NCBI GenBank assembly: GCA_905221605.1
Contig: CAJNDS010000470.1
Location: forward strand, 64,001-128,000
Source: Symbiodinium natans
Lineage: Eukaryota > Sar > Dinophyceae > Suessiales > Symbiodiniaceae
Direction: 5' to 3'
DNA: 64,000 nt
Shown: piece after piece, positions 30,930 to 41,900 of the stretch
Layout of the letters: each line of letters opens with the position of its first letter
Numbering within the stretch: the first letter of the stretch is position 1
Program-made: the position numbers and the translations under genes
The notes under the pieces: generated by a model
Seen by the model: only the letters and a program-made list of their open reading frames with translations
Told to the model about the DNA's origin: nothing
Databases searched by the model: none

Positions 30930-31929
30930 ATCTCACTCCCGACGTCCTGGGGCACAGCATGGCCCGGCCAGGCACGAACGGAGGAGGTGACTGCCTCATG
31001 CCTCCTACCTGCAGGGGAAAACAGGGCTCACCAATGCCAACCGCGCGCAGTGATGGGTGCATATTGTTAGGAACTGGTTTGGAGCGATCTGTCTATGTGG
31101 GCATTTCCCAAAAAATAGGCGCACCCGTTTTATTCCCCAAATAGAAGAGACTCCCTCTTGAAGGACCCCCAAAAGGGTGCCCCTATTTTTTCGGAAGCCC
31201 CCTATGTCGTGCTGGTGAAACCCTAAACCCTGAGCCCTCAACCGCTCGCTCCGATGGAAGTTCCTAGCACCCGGTCCCCAGGCTGTCGACGGTAATCGGT
31301 GTATACTGTTGAAGATCATCCTGCTTGAGGCTTCTCACCTAGACCGTTAGGGTTTAGGGTTTTGTGGTTTTAGACCCTAAACCCTAAACCCTAAACTGAA
31401 ACTGACTCGTGTGGCATGAGAGGGGTGTCGGAGCTGCATGGGGCGCGAGGTATGGGGTGTTATTGTGGTGTGGGGTTCGGGGCATGCGGCCATGCGGAAT
31501 TATGCTTTTCGCCTATAGAGTCAGCCCCAGAGTCTCGCCCGCTTGTGCAAGCGTGAGATTCGAAACCCTAAACCCTAAACCCTAAACCCTAAACCCTAAA
31601 CCCTAAACCCTAAACCCTAAACCCTAGTTCGAAACTACGCTCTCAACTATACACTCGCACAAAAGCTGGCGTAGACGGCGTAGAGGCGGGTCGGACCATG
31701 CACTCCGTTTAGGGTCTTGGGTTAACCCCAAAGCCTGCGTACGTCCTAGCTTCGTTAAAGCAAGCTTCATAGTCTCAACCCACAAACCTCTCAAAGCAAG
31801 AACCGAAACGTAAACCCTAAACCTCCAACATCACCCATGCGAAGCGCGATCCTGTACAGGCCTGGACGCGGTGGGAGGACCTGGGTGGGCCGGTGGGGCC
31901 GGGGCGGGTCAGGGGGCTCAGGTGTTAAC

Positions 31930-32022
31930 CTTGGGATACTTGAGAATGTTTTGAATTGTTTGGGCACTATAATCCCTAAGAAACAGCTAAAGTGATGTTT
32001 TTTGCTCGCGTTCCAAGGTCAG
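31930..32022 (+). mobile_element. Introner family G, copy 4
   Basis: CCTTGGGATACTTGAGAATG left, CACTATAATCCCTAAGAAAC core, TTGCTCGCGTTCCAAGGTC right. Confidence 0.75.
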
Positions 32023-32535
32023 TATGGTTAAGGGTTGAAGGCTTCAAGCTTCTTTTTTTGTAAAGCCGGGGTCTGTGGCTCGCTTCCTGGTGGTTGAGAC
32101 AGGTGTGGGAGTGGGGCCCTCGTAAACCCACCAAGCCTTAGATCAAGCGCCAGAAAGCAAGGATTTCGGCTCGATTTTTGGATCATCGAGGTTTCAGTGT
32201 GTGTCCAATACGAAGACTTCGGAGAAGTTCTGATCTGTTCGACAATATCAGTTTAGGGTTGAGGGTTTAGGGTAGCTTCTTAGGTTGCCATAGGGACCCT
32301 GTATCTTACTCCCTTTTTTGCCCCTTTTATACCGAAGTAGCCCCCAAATAACACCTAAATACCCCCTTAAGGTCCCTTGTAAGGGTCCCTCCTTTACTCC
32401 CCCTAAACCCTAAATCCTACACTACGGTTTAGGGGGGTTCGGCGGTCCCCTCGCATCGTGCACCTCAGGAGGGGTGATGAAGAAATCTCTCCGAGTCGGC
32501 GGAAGAAAGCGAAAGAACATCTCTCGGCGTTTGTA

Positions 32536-32646
32536 GGGTTTAGGGTTTAGGGTTTAGGGTTTAGGGTTTAGGGTTTAGGGTTTAGGGTTTAGGGTTTAGG
32601 GTTTAGGGTTTAGGGTTTAGGGTTTAGGGTTTAGGGTTTAGGGTTT
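32536..32646. repeat. Interstitial telomeric array
   Basis: About fifteen uninterrupted TTTAGGG units following the block RRKKAKEHLSA. Confidence 0.95.
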
Positions 32647-33511
32647 GGCTGTAGAACGAGAACGGCCTGGGCAGAAAGGGCAGCAGTCGAGTCCCTTGTG
32701 AAAAGGTTTTTAGGTGTGCCCTTAACCTCCTAAACTACAAAAAACCCTAAAACCCCCACATTCAGCCAGCCCCTTTTGTGTTCACCCAAAACCCTAAACC
32801 CGGACCCCAACATCGAATGGCGGCATCATGCGAGGTCTGGGTTCCGATCCCCTATAAAACCCTAGGGCTCATACTACAGAACCCTTCAAAGAAGGTAAAT
32901 GACCATAGCAAGGGACCATGTAACGTCCCTTAGAATTCTATGACCATCGAGTCTATTAAGAGGATAAAAGTGTAGGTTTCTCTAGGTATGCTGGGCTCTA
33001 CAGCTTCTGCAAGGTTTGGGATCCAGCAGCCTTTTGAATTCGATCGTGGGGGCAGAAGGCTGCTTTCGCCTCAAAAATGTTTTTCATCGGGGGAGCGGGG
33101 GGGTTGCTGAGATTCTCAAACCCTCGAAGAAAGGTAGAACCCGAAGCTCACAAAGACCCGTGTGTTTTGGAGGCTTGCAGGTTTCCGTGGGGGAGAGTTC
33201 TTTTCGTGCGCCGGATGCTTCAGGCTTTGGGTTTTGAAGGCTTGGGGTTTAGGGACGAGGTCTCAGGGACAAGAACACCACTACACCAAGACGGTGCTTC
33301 TGCGCACATATTGGGTATAAGGCACTTTGGCGTCATGGCAAAAAGTCGATGCGACAATCCAGCATGCTGCACAGCAGCCAAGAGGCTGCAGAATTACTAA
33401 GCTGAGCCCGAGGGGCGGGGGCACGAGTTCCGGAGATCTTTGGGTTTCGGGTTTAGGATTTAGGGTGGAGGGTTGAGCCATGTTACCACTCTATCCATCC
33501 CCCTTCTCCAG

Positions 33512-36500
33512 GTCGTTTCGGGGCCACTTTCCAGTTCGGCCGCTGCGACATGGGTGCCCAAGTGTTGTCAGTGATTGAGGTGGGCGGTTGAAGCCAAAAA
33601 AAAATAACTGCAGAATCCCTCAAGATGACCATCCAGCAAGGTACATTCTGTCTTTCAATGAGCTGGATGTAGCGGAAGTACCGAAGTTGTTTGAAAAAAC
33701 GATTCAATCAGCAGTTCCTATCCAAGAAATTCGCGATTCAAGCACAATTAATGCCTGGTTCAAGCACTGGCGGTTCAAGCACGCACGATTGCATTCAAAC
33801 ACAACTCCCGATTCAAGCAGTGGCGCTTGCTTCGGGGCTCTTTGAGTTCAGGGCTTAGGTTTTTTTGTTTTTTTTTGTTGTTTTTTTTTTTCACGGCTTA
33901 GTGTTTTTAGCCCTTTTAGCGTTTGGCGCTCATGGCTGACTGGACACTCTCTCTATATATATATATATATAGATATGTATATATATATAGATACATAATA
34001 GAAAAATAGAAAAGGGCGAAGGTATTGAGAGTCGAATGAACCAGGTGCAATTGTCAACTACGCAGATTGCCTTAGTAACTACGTTTACTATAATCCCTAT
34101 TAAGGACTGTTAGTATAAGGGGGGCATCCCAATATGTCTCTTTTCTTTTTGGCGGCAAATTGGAAACCGATTCGCTCACTGGAAAGACCATCTTGGGCAC
34201 TTTGAAAAGCTGGCTTTGCGCACTCCAGCCGCGGTTGCGCCCACAAGCAGCTTCGTAGGGTTTAGGGTTTCGGGAGGGGCTGCAAAGCCCCAAGCCCGCT
34301 GATCTAAGCCCCCAAACCCAAAAAAGAAACTCATAAACCCTAAAAACCCTGAACCCCACACCTGTAAATCCCAAAATGCTCAAGCCTAACATCAGCGCAA
34401 CAAAGTACAGCCCTCAACCCCAAAAGCCCTAAGCCACGTCCTCAGCCCTGAAAAAACCCTAGCCTTGAGTAATCGGGGGCACAGTAGGGGGTGCAAAGCC
34501 CATAAACCCTTTTTGCATCCGCTACTCCTTGCTGCCTTGCTTTTGCGAACAGCACGCTACGCACTGGAAGCCCCATACTCTGAAGAAAACTGAACACGGT
34601 GGCTGAGCATGTCTTTCAGGCCTCAAGGTTTTCTTTCAACAGCACACCAAAGATAGATTTTGACCTTCAACAGCTTTGAACATTCTAGCCAGTTCTCATG
34701 GGCTTTCTTCAGCTTGCGGGTGAACCCTTGCGTCCTGGGTGTTAACGCTACCCTTGCCTGATCGTCCTGGCTTCCAGGTGGATTCGGGCCATCCCAATGC
34801 CGGAGCCGATGGCCACAACCTGAAGGGTTCTGATCTTTGCGCTGCCTGGGAGGAAGTCCAGGGGCTGGTTGCGAAGGGCTGGCTACGCAGAGTACCCGAG
34901 GAAGACTTGGCGGATACTGAGGACATGGTGCACGGGAATGGGAGGGATCGTTGATGATGAGAGTATGGGAATTATTATGTTGCATTCCTGGGTGTTATGG
35001 GTTCTGTTATGGGTCTGCTGTATGTAATTGTTGGATGACGGGCGATGATTGATGTCATGAACCAAGTTTGGTCAACTGCGACTCTTGTGGAATGATTAAC
35101 AACCAGCATTGGGTGGAATGCGTTTCGAAACCGAGCTGATGCAATGCGGCCATGCTGGAGAGAATTTCCAGTCATTGCTTGGTCAGGGAACAGGGTTTTG
35201 TTCAGCGACGCGGGGGTATCCCAAATCGGGAGTGCCACATGATGGGGGCAGCTGACAGTAGCTGATGTCAGACACCCTTCCATGGTCACGCCAGAAAGCT
35301 TCCACTGGGCATACGGTGGGTTTGATGCAGCGCCACTCTAGATACCGGAGAAGTCGGAAAGGCTCAAAGTCCGCGAGTCCAGAAACTGAATTGAACCGTA
35401 GTCGAGCAGCGACCGCCTGGTTGCAGATCGATTAATATTACTATGTATGTGTGCATCTGTGCACTCTTATCCTGATTCGGGCCGGGCAAGGAGGCAAGAG
35501 GTTCCACACACTCCCAGACACCCCCCCATGATCTCACACATGATTTCTGACATGACTCACTTGGCTTGTTGTCAGGGCAGGAGTTTTATCTCCATCCAAT
35601 TGTAGATCCTCCCAGACACGAAACCAGTCCTTCAATGTTGGGTCAGATCTCAGCAGAAATCCAATAATGTAGGGGTCGGAATAATTACGAATGGTATTCC
35701 CTTAGGGTCCCTTCATAAATGAACTATAATAACCCCCAAAACCCTATTCTGATCATACAGGCCTATATTATCATCGAACATCTCCTCTACTCCAGAGTCT
35801 ACTCCATTATCCGGTTCGCAAAGCCCCCCCATCCCTATGGGAAGCAAGGTTTGAATTGCTGTTTGTTATCTACTATTTGCTTAAGTACCCCCAGCAAAGA
35901 AGTGAAAATCCCTATAGTGCCCTTGTAAGGATTTTTATTTTTATTCTTCATTTTTTTTTTTTTTTTTTGGGGGGGGGGGGGGAGGGTTTCTTAAGCAATT
36001 AGTAGCTATTGGTGAGTGTATATATTGGGTGTTGTTTTGGGGGTACAGGACTTGGAGCGGCTTCGTGGTGTGCTTTAGACTTTCTCTTCTTGCTCGGGCA
36101 GCTCTAAGGAGACTCCAGGGATACACGGAATATGAACCCTACTTCATGTATTCTTTAAGGGTGGCCTTCCTGGTACTGCAATGAAGTGGTGTAGAGCCGG
36201 ATGCAAGCAACGTCTGCTTGAGCGACGTAGCAGAAAAAAAGACATTGTTGCACCCATTGGATGATGAATGAGCCATGACTCTAAGGGTAGTTACGTAAGT
36301 TACGTACATTAACTTGTATAGGCTATACAAGGGGTATAAAGGGGTCCCCTTTTAAGGGCCCAGACTAAGGGACCATGTAACTACCCTTAATAAATGACTC
36401 TTGACAAATCTTCGCAGGAGAGGATGAAGTATCAGGGCCTTTGGGCCCACTTTTGGTGCCCCGGCGGCTTCTCCGAGTTGCTCCAGCACTACCTGGGCAC

Positions 36501-38508
36501 GTCCTCAGCGCAGCTGCGCCTGGGCCGCGTGGATCGGGTGACGACTCTGGAGGCGGCGGTGGAGTCTTAGTAGTAGAGTAGGAAACCCTTGAACCTTTTT
36601 GGGGCTTTATAACAATTCTGTATGGTACCAAAGGTTAACCTTTAGTTCTCCTACTGCCCTAAACCCTACACCCTCAACCCTAAACCCTGGACAACTGAGG
36701 AGTTGTGTGGCACCGAGAGAGCCAGCGGGCAACCGATGAGAGACGAGGCCAGGGCTGGGGCAGAGGGAGTTGGGCGGGTTTAGGGTTCAGGGTTCAGGGT
36801 TTAGGGTTTATAGGGTTTAGGGTTTGGATGCTGATAGGGTAGAGCTCCGGGTTCAAAAAGGGTTTGGATGCTGCTTGGGCAAGAGGCGGATCATTGCGGT
36901 TTGATTAGACTTAAGCCACTCATACACATGGTGATGAACGATGACGAGCGCAATGAGCTGACATTATATGAACCTTGCGTTCTTCTGCCCAAACCACCAT
37001 GCAACCATCGATCGAAGTAGGCCAGAATCCGCCGTTGCAGCAAGCGTCAGGCGGACCTGGTGATCCTAGCCGTGCCAGCGCCGGAGGTGTTGTCTCTGGT
37101 GTCTTTGCCCGAAGGGGTCGTGGAAGCCTTGAGCCAGATTCGCTACGACAGCCGAGTGGCGGTTGCCCTGGTGTTGGATCATGCTGTCTATCCGGCTGCA
37201 CCTTAGATGAACTTGGCAGCTGTGGACAGTTGTCCAGGCTTTCTGGTGACCAGCGGCGGTGTTTCCGCTGTTTGGGTCGAGTTTTCTAAAAAAATCTGGG
37301 CTCCGAGTGCATCCAAATACTACAAACTGGTGCTCAGAATACCACAATGTCCGACCACATTCCTGATAGTTGCTGCCATGTTGGCGTCACATTCTTATCA
37401 GATCCCTAAACCCTAAACCCTAAACCCTAAACCCTAAACCCTAAACCCTAAACCCACGACCGGCAGGTCCGGGAGGCCTTCGCTGGAGCCGCCGAAGTGG
37501 CGCTGGACATCGACAACAACAGCGACTTGGTAGCCCATGGTAACCCTTTGCCCCTTTTTCTATTTGGGGTTGGTTTAGGTCGGGTTTAGCTCGGGTTTAG
37601 GGATTAGGGTTTAGGGTCTCGGGCTTAGGGTTTAGGGGTTTGTGGGTTTATTGGTTTCTGGGTTCCCTTATAAGTAACCAACCCCAAAAACAGGGTGCCC
37701 TTATTGTCACGTGCTTACTGAGTGGTACCCTTTGCCCTTTTTTCTTTTGGGTTATGGGTTCCGTGGTAAAGCAACCAACCCAACAAAACAAGCAGGGTGC
37801 CCTTATCATCATGTGGCTTACTGGGCTACTACGAAGGTGGGGTCCACCTGGTGTCCTGGCAGAACATGAAGCATGGTGACTTGGTAGCCCAGTGGTACCC
37901 TTTACCCCCCTTTTTTGGCTCAAGGTTCCCTTGTAAAGTAACCCTAAACCCTAAACCCTAAACCATTGCACTCATATGGTTACTGGGCTACCCAGGCAAG
38001 CATGGCGAGGTCGCCCATGGAGATCCCATGCAACTCGTGGTGCACTCCACGTGTGGGGCGACGTGGCAGGGTCCAGGCGAAGCTCTGCAGGCGGTGAGCG
38101 AACTCTGCGGGCTGCCTTTAAAGGAGCTGGAGGGCCTTGTGTTGGGATCCAAAGTGATTCTTGGTAGCCCAGTGGTACCCTTTTTTCCTGTTTTCGTTGG
38201 TCCATGGTTCCCTTGTAAGGTAAGCAACCCAAGAAAGGTTGCCTCTGTTATATAATATGGTTGCTTGGCTACAAAGGATTGATTGGAAAGTCTGTCAGAT
38301 GGTACAGCCATTGGAAAGTATCCCGACAAAGCTGCGGGTATCCGAACCATGTTTCCAGCACGGTCGCGTTGTGGTGGCCGGAGATTTCTGGTGCCAAAGT
38401 AGCTTTCTGGGCTGCTATTGCTCTGCCACAGCCGCTGTGCGCCGAGCGGTTGCCCTACTGAAGGAAGATGAACAGGCGATTTTCAAAACGCGTCAGATAG
38501 CCTCCTGA
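33512..38508 (+). CDS. Renalase-like FAD-dependent amine oxidase, exon 3 to stop
   Basis: Ordered exons match renalase: 33512-33579 (RFGATFQFGRCDMGAQVLSV), 34778-about 34925 (LVAKGWLRRVPEEDL), 36418-36561 (FWCPGGFSELLQHYL and the following strand LRLGRVDRVTTL), 36700-about 36775, 37041-about 37195 (ADLVILAVPAPEVLSL, SQIRYDSRVAVALVL), 37460-37521, 37837-37875 (VHLVSWQNMKHG), 37996-38155 (PMQLVVHSTCGATW) and 38277-38508 (RVVVAGDFWCQSSFLGCY, RRAVALL; TGA). Renalases oxidise dihydro-nicotinamide isomers; substrate here is inferred only from family. LAVPAPEV and the C-terminal VAGDFW segment are the FAD-binding hallmarks (GD). The N-terminal Rossmann exon is missing here and is found 18 kb upstream. 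The junction between 37195 and 37460 is not resolved. The 33512-33579 donor is also unconfirmed. Confidence 0.85.
33955..33992. repeat. TA microsatellite
   Basis: (TA)n with ATAG and GTAT interruptions. Confidence 0.85.
34075..34133 (+). mobile_element. Introner family B, right half only (copy 5)
   Basis: TATAATCCCTATTAAGGACTG and TATAAGGGGGGCATCCCAA; the left half is absent. Confidence 0.65.
35673..35762 (+). mobile_element. Family O element, copy 1
   Basis: GGGGTCGGAATAATTACGAATG ... TCATAAATGAACTATAATAACC and CAAAACCCTATTCTGATCA. It lies in the renalase intron between exons at 34.9 and 36.4 kb. Confidence 0.7.
35868..36006 (+). mobile_element. Family M element, copy 2
   Basis: CTACTATTTGCTTAAG left, GTTTCTTAAGCAATTAGTAG right, core AATCCCTATAGTGCCCTTG; contains expanded T and G runs. 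Confidence 0.7.
36289..36390 (+). mobile_element. Family N element, copy 1
   Basis: GGGTAGTTACGTAAGTTACG left, GGGACCATGTAACTACCC right, core AAGGGGTCCCCTTTTAAGGG. It ends 27 bases before renalase exon 36418 and forms the body of that intron. Confidence 0.75.
36562..36699 (+). mobile_element. Introner family E, copy 4 (renalase intron, GA donor)
   Basis: Donor GCGGTG|GAGTCTTAGTAG, acceptor GACAACTGAG|GAGTTG (GAG duplicated). A few telomeric units precede the right tip. Confidence 0.85.
37522..37836 (+). mobile_element. Two family A introners fused in one renalase intron (copy 7)
   Basis: Left tip GACTTGGTAGCCC, a full A body with a telomere-like insert, then CTTACTGAGTGGTACCCTTTG where the right tip of the first and left tip of the second copy are collapsed, then a second complete body ending CTTACTGGGCTACTACGAAG|GTGGGG. 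Confidence 0.85.
37876..37995 (+). mobile_element. Introner family A, copy 8 (renalase intron, GT donor)
   Basis: Donor CATG|GTGACTTGGTAGCC, acceptor GGCTACCCAG|GCAAGC. Three CCCTAAA units replace part of the right arm after AAGTAACC. Confidence 0.88.
38156..38276 (+). mobile_element. Introner family A, copy 9 (renalase intron, GA donor)
   Basis: Donor AAAGT|GATTCTTGGTAG, acceptor GGCTACAAAG|GATTGATT (GATT duplicated). Join reads GSKVIDWKVCQ. Confidence 0.92.
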
Positions 38509-38984
38509 ACCTCATCTGTCGTGTGTAAAGTGGCATCCAGTGTGTGGCGTATCCTCCGGGCAAATGGACCAAACAAACATGAGAAATCGCAAGCCCCTCA
38601 GCTTTCACGCTCAAGCATCTCAAGCCTCAAATCTTTCACCCTGAACGCTTCAGACTCATGTTAAGCTTTGTGTATCGTAAAGCCTTCATGCCCAGACTAG
38701 AGTAACCGAACACTTACCCAACACTGAGCTGCTAAGTTCCCAGGCAATCCACGAATCCCACTGCCTTCAGAACGGAGCTCTCAGTCCTGAGCCTTGTCAT
38801 GCCCACAACGCCTGCATTTCTGAAGTCCGTCCCCCCCACCATCCCGAAACCCTAAACCCTAAGCCCTAAACCCTAAACTATCCTAAACCCTAAACCCTAA
38901 ACCCTAAACCCTAAGCCCTAAACCCTAAACCCTAAGCCCTAAACCCTAAACCCTGAACCCTAAACCCTATAAACCCTAACCGCC

Positions 38985-41900
38985 ATGGCGATGTCGGCTC
39001 TGGTGACCCTGGCCTTGCTGCACAGATCTGTCGGGCAAGAGGCCGGGGTCAGGGATGTTCTGATCTCGGGGTTTTGGGGGCTTTTGCCTTAAGGTTAGGG
39101 ATCATGAACGTCAGGGGAAACTAAACCCTGGTGCTTGGTTGCCGGTAGCACCGGATCCCCCCCAGTAGCCACGTCAGAAGCCCTGAGCCTCAAAGCACGA
39201 CTTGCAAACCCCCCAAAAAAATTGAAACCCCAAGGCTCCTGAAACTTGGGACGTTCCCCCTTATCCTAACAGTCCTTAATAGGGTATTATAGTCCCCCCC
39301 CCCCCCCTATTAGAATCCCTGTTTGTATAAAGAAGCTCGAAGTCCCAAAAACCGACCTGTAGAGCTGAACAGCCAACTCTTTTTGGGGATGATAATCGGG
39401 GAGTACTAGAAATCCCTATGAAGGAGCTGTTAGTATACTTACCAGGGCCCCCTATATGTACCCTTTAAAGGTACCTCATTACCTCATTCCCTACTAACCA
39501 ACAGCAAGATTAGGGAGCTGTCAGTATAAGGGGGGGAACAACCCGAAACCCTAAACCCTTTAGTATAAGGGTGAACATCCCAAGCCATGTGCCTCATGGA
39601 AGGAGGTCCTGACGCCTTTGGGCCGGGTGCGCGGTAGGGCCACCCGGCTCAGGAAGTCAAGTGGCTAGGGTTTAGGGTGTAGGGTTTAGGGTTTAGGGTT
39701 CAGGGCGAGTGTTGAGGAGATTGAGATTCGAGTGCCGGGATTTCTTTTTGCCTTGCTCGCCGTTCGAAACTCACTGAAGTGCTCGGTGCCAGCGAACTCG
39801 AAAACCGGAAGCCTGCGAGCCGTGAGCTGATCTGGGGCCCTTCACCTGAGGACTATGGCGACTTCTTGGCATTCAAAGGCCTTCCATACGCCGCAGCTTG
39901 CCTACTTCAGGGGTCCTTCGCAACATCCAGGGCTGCAGGGACATACAGTACGACTTAGAATGGGGGCGCAGCATCTGACCTCTGCCCGCACAATCGCAGA
40001 AAGTTCTTCCACAAGGGCTTATTTGTGGACTGGTGAGAGCTTCAGCATGTTGAGTTTACGAACTCTATCCCGAAGCCTTGTAATGCTACTGCACTTCGCA
40101 AAGGGTCTCCATTGCACCGGCTCATTCTCTCGACCTCCTGAGATTTCTGCCGGAACCAGCGCAAGCTGCCCGCGACTTCAACTTACTAATTCGGAGTAGG
40201 GAATGAGGGGGATTAGGTACAACGTGAGCTCCCGTACAGGGTTTATATAGGTTTTCCCGTATTGGGTTGAAGAGAACTACTTTTGGGCGTATGTTTCTGT
40301 CAGAGGCGGTAAAGGGCCATCTAGTTGCTAGCCCCAAACCCTAAACCCGAATTCAATGCCAACGGACAAGGCCGGGCGGCAAAAAACTGCCCTAAACCCT
40401 TAACCCTAAATCCCCTTGGTGCTCCCCAGCTAAGAGCCAGGGCTAGTCAGTACCCCTAAACCCTAAACCCTGAAGCTCCAAGTAGGGTTAAAGTCGTTTC
40501 AAGGAGCCGCCAGACCGCTTCGGCGCTCCACACCCGAAGCGGCCATGGCCGAGCAACGCCCCGGGGACTCGGAAGGTGGAGGATGTTGGGTTTCGGGTTT
40601 TTAGGATTTAGGGTTTAGGGTTTAGGGTTTAGGGCTACTGGCAGGGTTTAGGGTTATAGGGTTATAGGGTTTCGGAAAGAGGGTATAAGTTTATGGTATA
40701 CGGTTTCCCGGGCAGATTCTGGCAACACCCAAAGGAGTCCGGATGCAAAAAATAGAGTTTCCCGCTTTAGGCGGTTCTGGTTTAGCGTTTTTGGCAGTTT
40801 TTGCGAACCTCCAAAACACCCTGACCCTCTAAACAGTGAACCCTCAATCCTCCTGGCGTGTTGAAACCTATGGGTTTCCCTACCGGAAACAAAACCTGCA
40901 GGCCTGTGTCTGCAAGTGCAACACTCACTTACTGTTGGTTAGTAGGGAATGGGGGACTGAGGTACCCCATATATTCCCTTACAGGATATATGTATAGGTG
41001 GATATAGGGTATCTCATTCCCTCATTCCCTATAACCAACAGTATGCTCAGAGTCCCCCTAAACCCTAAACCCTAGAATCAGAGTTTGGACTCAGGGCACA
41101 AGTCAAAGACCCGCCGGCTTCAGGGTGGGATTTCGGGGTTTCTTAGGTTTTTGGGTTGAGGGACTTAGGACTTGCAGGGTTTAGGGTTCAGGGGCTTAGG
41201 GTTTAGGGTTCATGGCTTTAGGATTCCGGGTTTAAGGGTCTTACCTGCTGGTTTAGGTCCGGTTCAGGTGTAGGGCTTAACTCTTCTGTCCAGTTGCAAG
41301 GAAACGCTCGATGCCACGCGCCACGCGGCCTGCATGGTTCATGGTTTTCTGGGGCTTCGCCGCGTTACATGTCCATGTTCTATTTGGGCTTCCTAAGACG
41401 CCATACCAAATTTCTGTATGCCATTCATAAGAAATAAAGGCAAGCACCCACAGTAGGCCCTTACTCGCTTTCTCTATAGAACCCCTGTAAACCAATAAGG
41501 GAGCCCTTTTTATTCCTAGGTTGCTCTTGGGTCTAGTGAACCCTACTCCGACTCTCAGGTCCAAGGAGACACCCCAAACCCCAAGGATTGAAAAGCGGAG
41601 TCCCAAACCCCATGAACCTACAACCCAGAGCCCTTAAATTCGCAAACCTATGCTCACCCACAAGCTAGGAGCCCCAAACCCTAAACCCTAAACCCTAAAC
41701 CCTAAACCCTAAACCCAATAGGCTCAAGAAGTGAGGAAGCCTGAAAGCCACCTCCGCCAGAGGTTTCCGGGATGCCTGCATCCACGGCGGCGCACACCGG
41801 GACGCCGATCCGACAGAATCCTTCGGTGTCCCTGAGCTGCAGGGCTTAGGTTTAGGGTTTAGGGTTTAGGGTTTAGGGTTTAGGGCTTCGGGCTTCGGGC

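Larger units (their letters stand above)
30930..33511. other. THOC2 to renalase exon 3: repeats and weak candidate exons
   Basis: Contains CCCTAAA (31560-31626) and TTTAGGG (32536-32646) arrays, a family G element (about 31930-32022), a direct-repeat-rich stretch 32295-32420 and short open frames. One protein-like block at 32466-32530 (RRGDEEISPSRRKKAKEHL) ends at the telomeric array. A 73-codon frame at 33016-33237 is unassigned. Under the nested-gene model all of this is renalase intron 2. Confidence 0.45.

Noticed and set aside
33588-33845. 85-codon frame after renalase exon 3
   Set aside because: Its second half is a degenerate ATTCAAGCAC-type repeat and no homology is apparent; it lies where an intron is expected.
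37878-37925. Resemblance of family A (GGTAGCCC ... TTTTTTGGCTCAAGG) to the dinoflagellate spliced leader
   Set aside because: Only this copy has GGCTCAAG; other family A copies have GGTTCAAG or diverged text, the spacing differs, and the similarity is better explained by the A-family arm.
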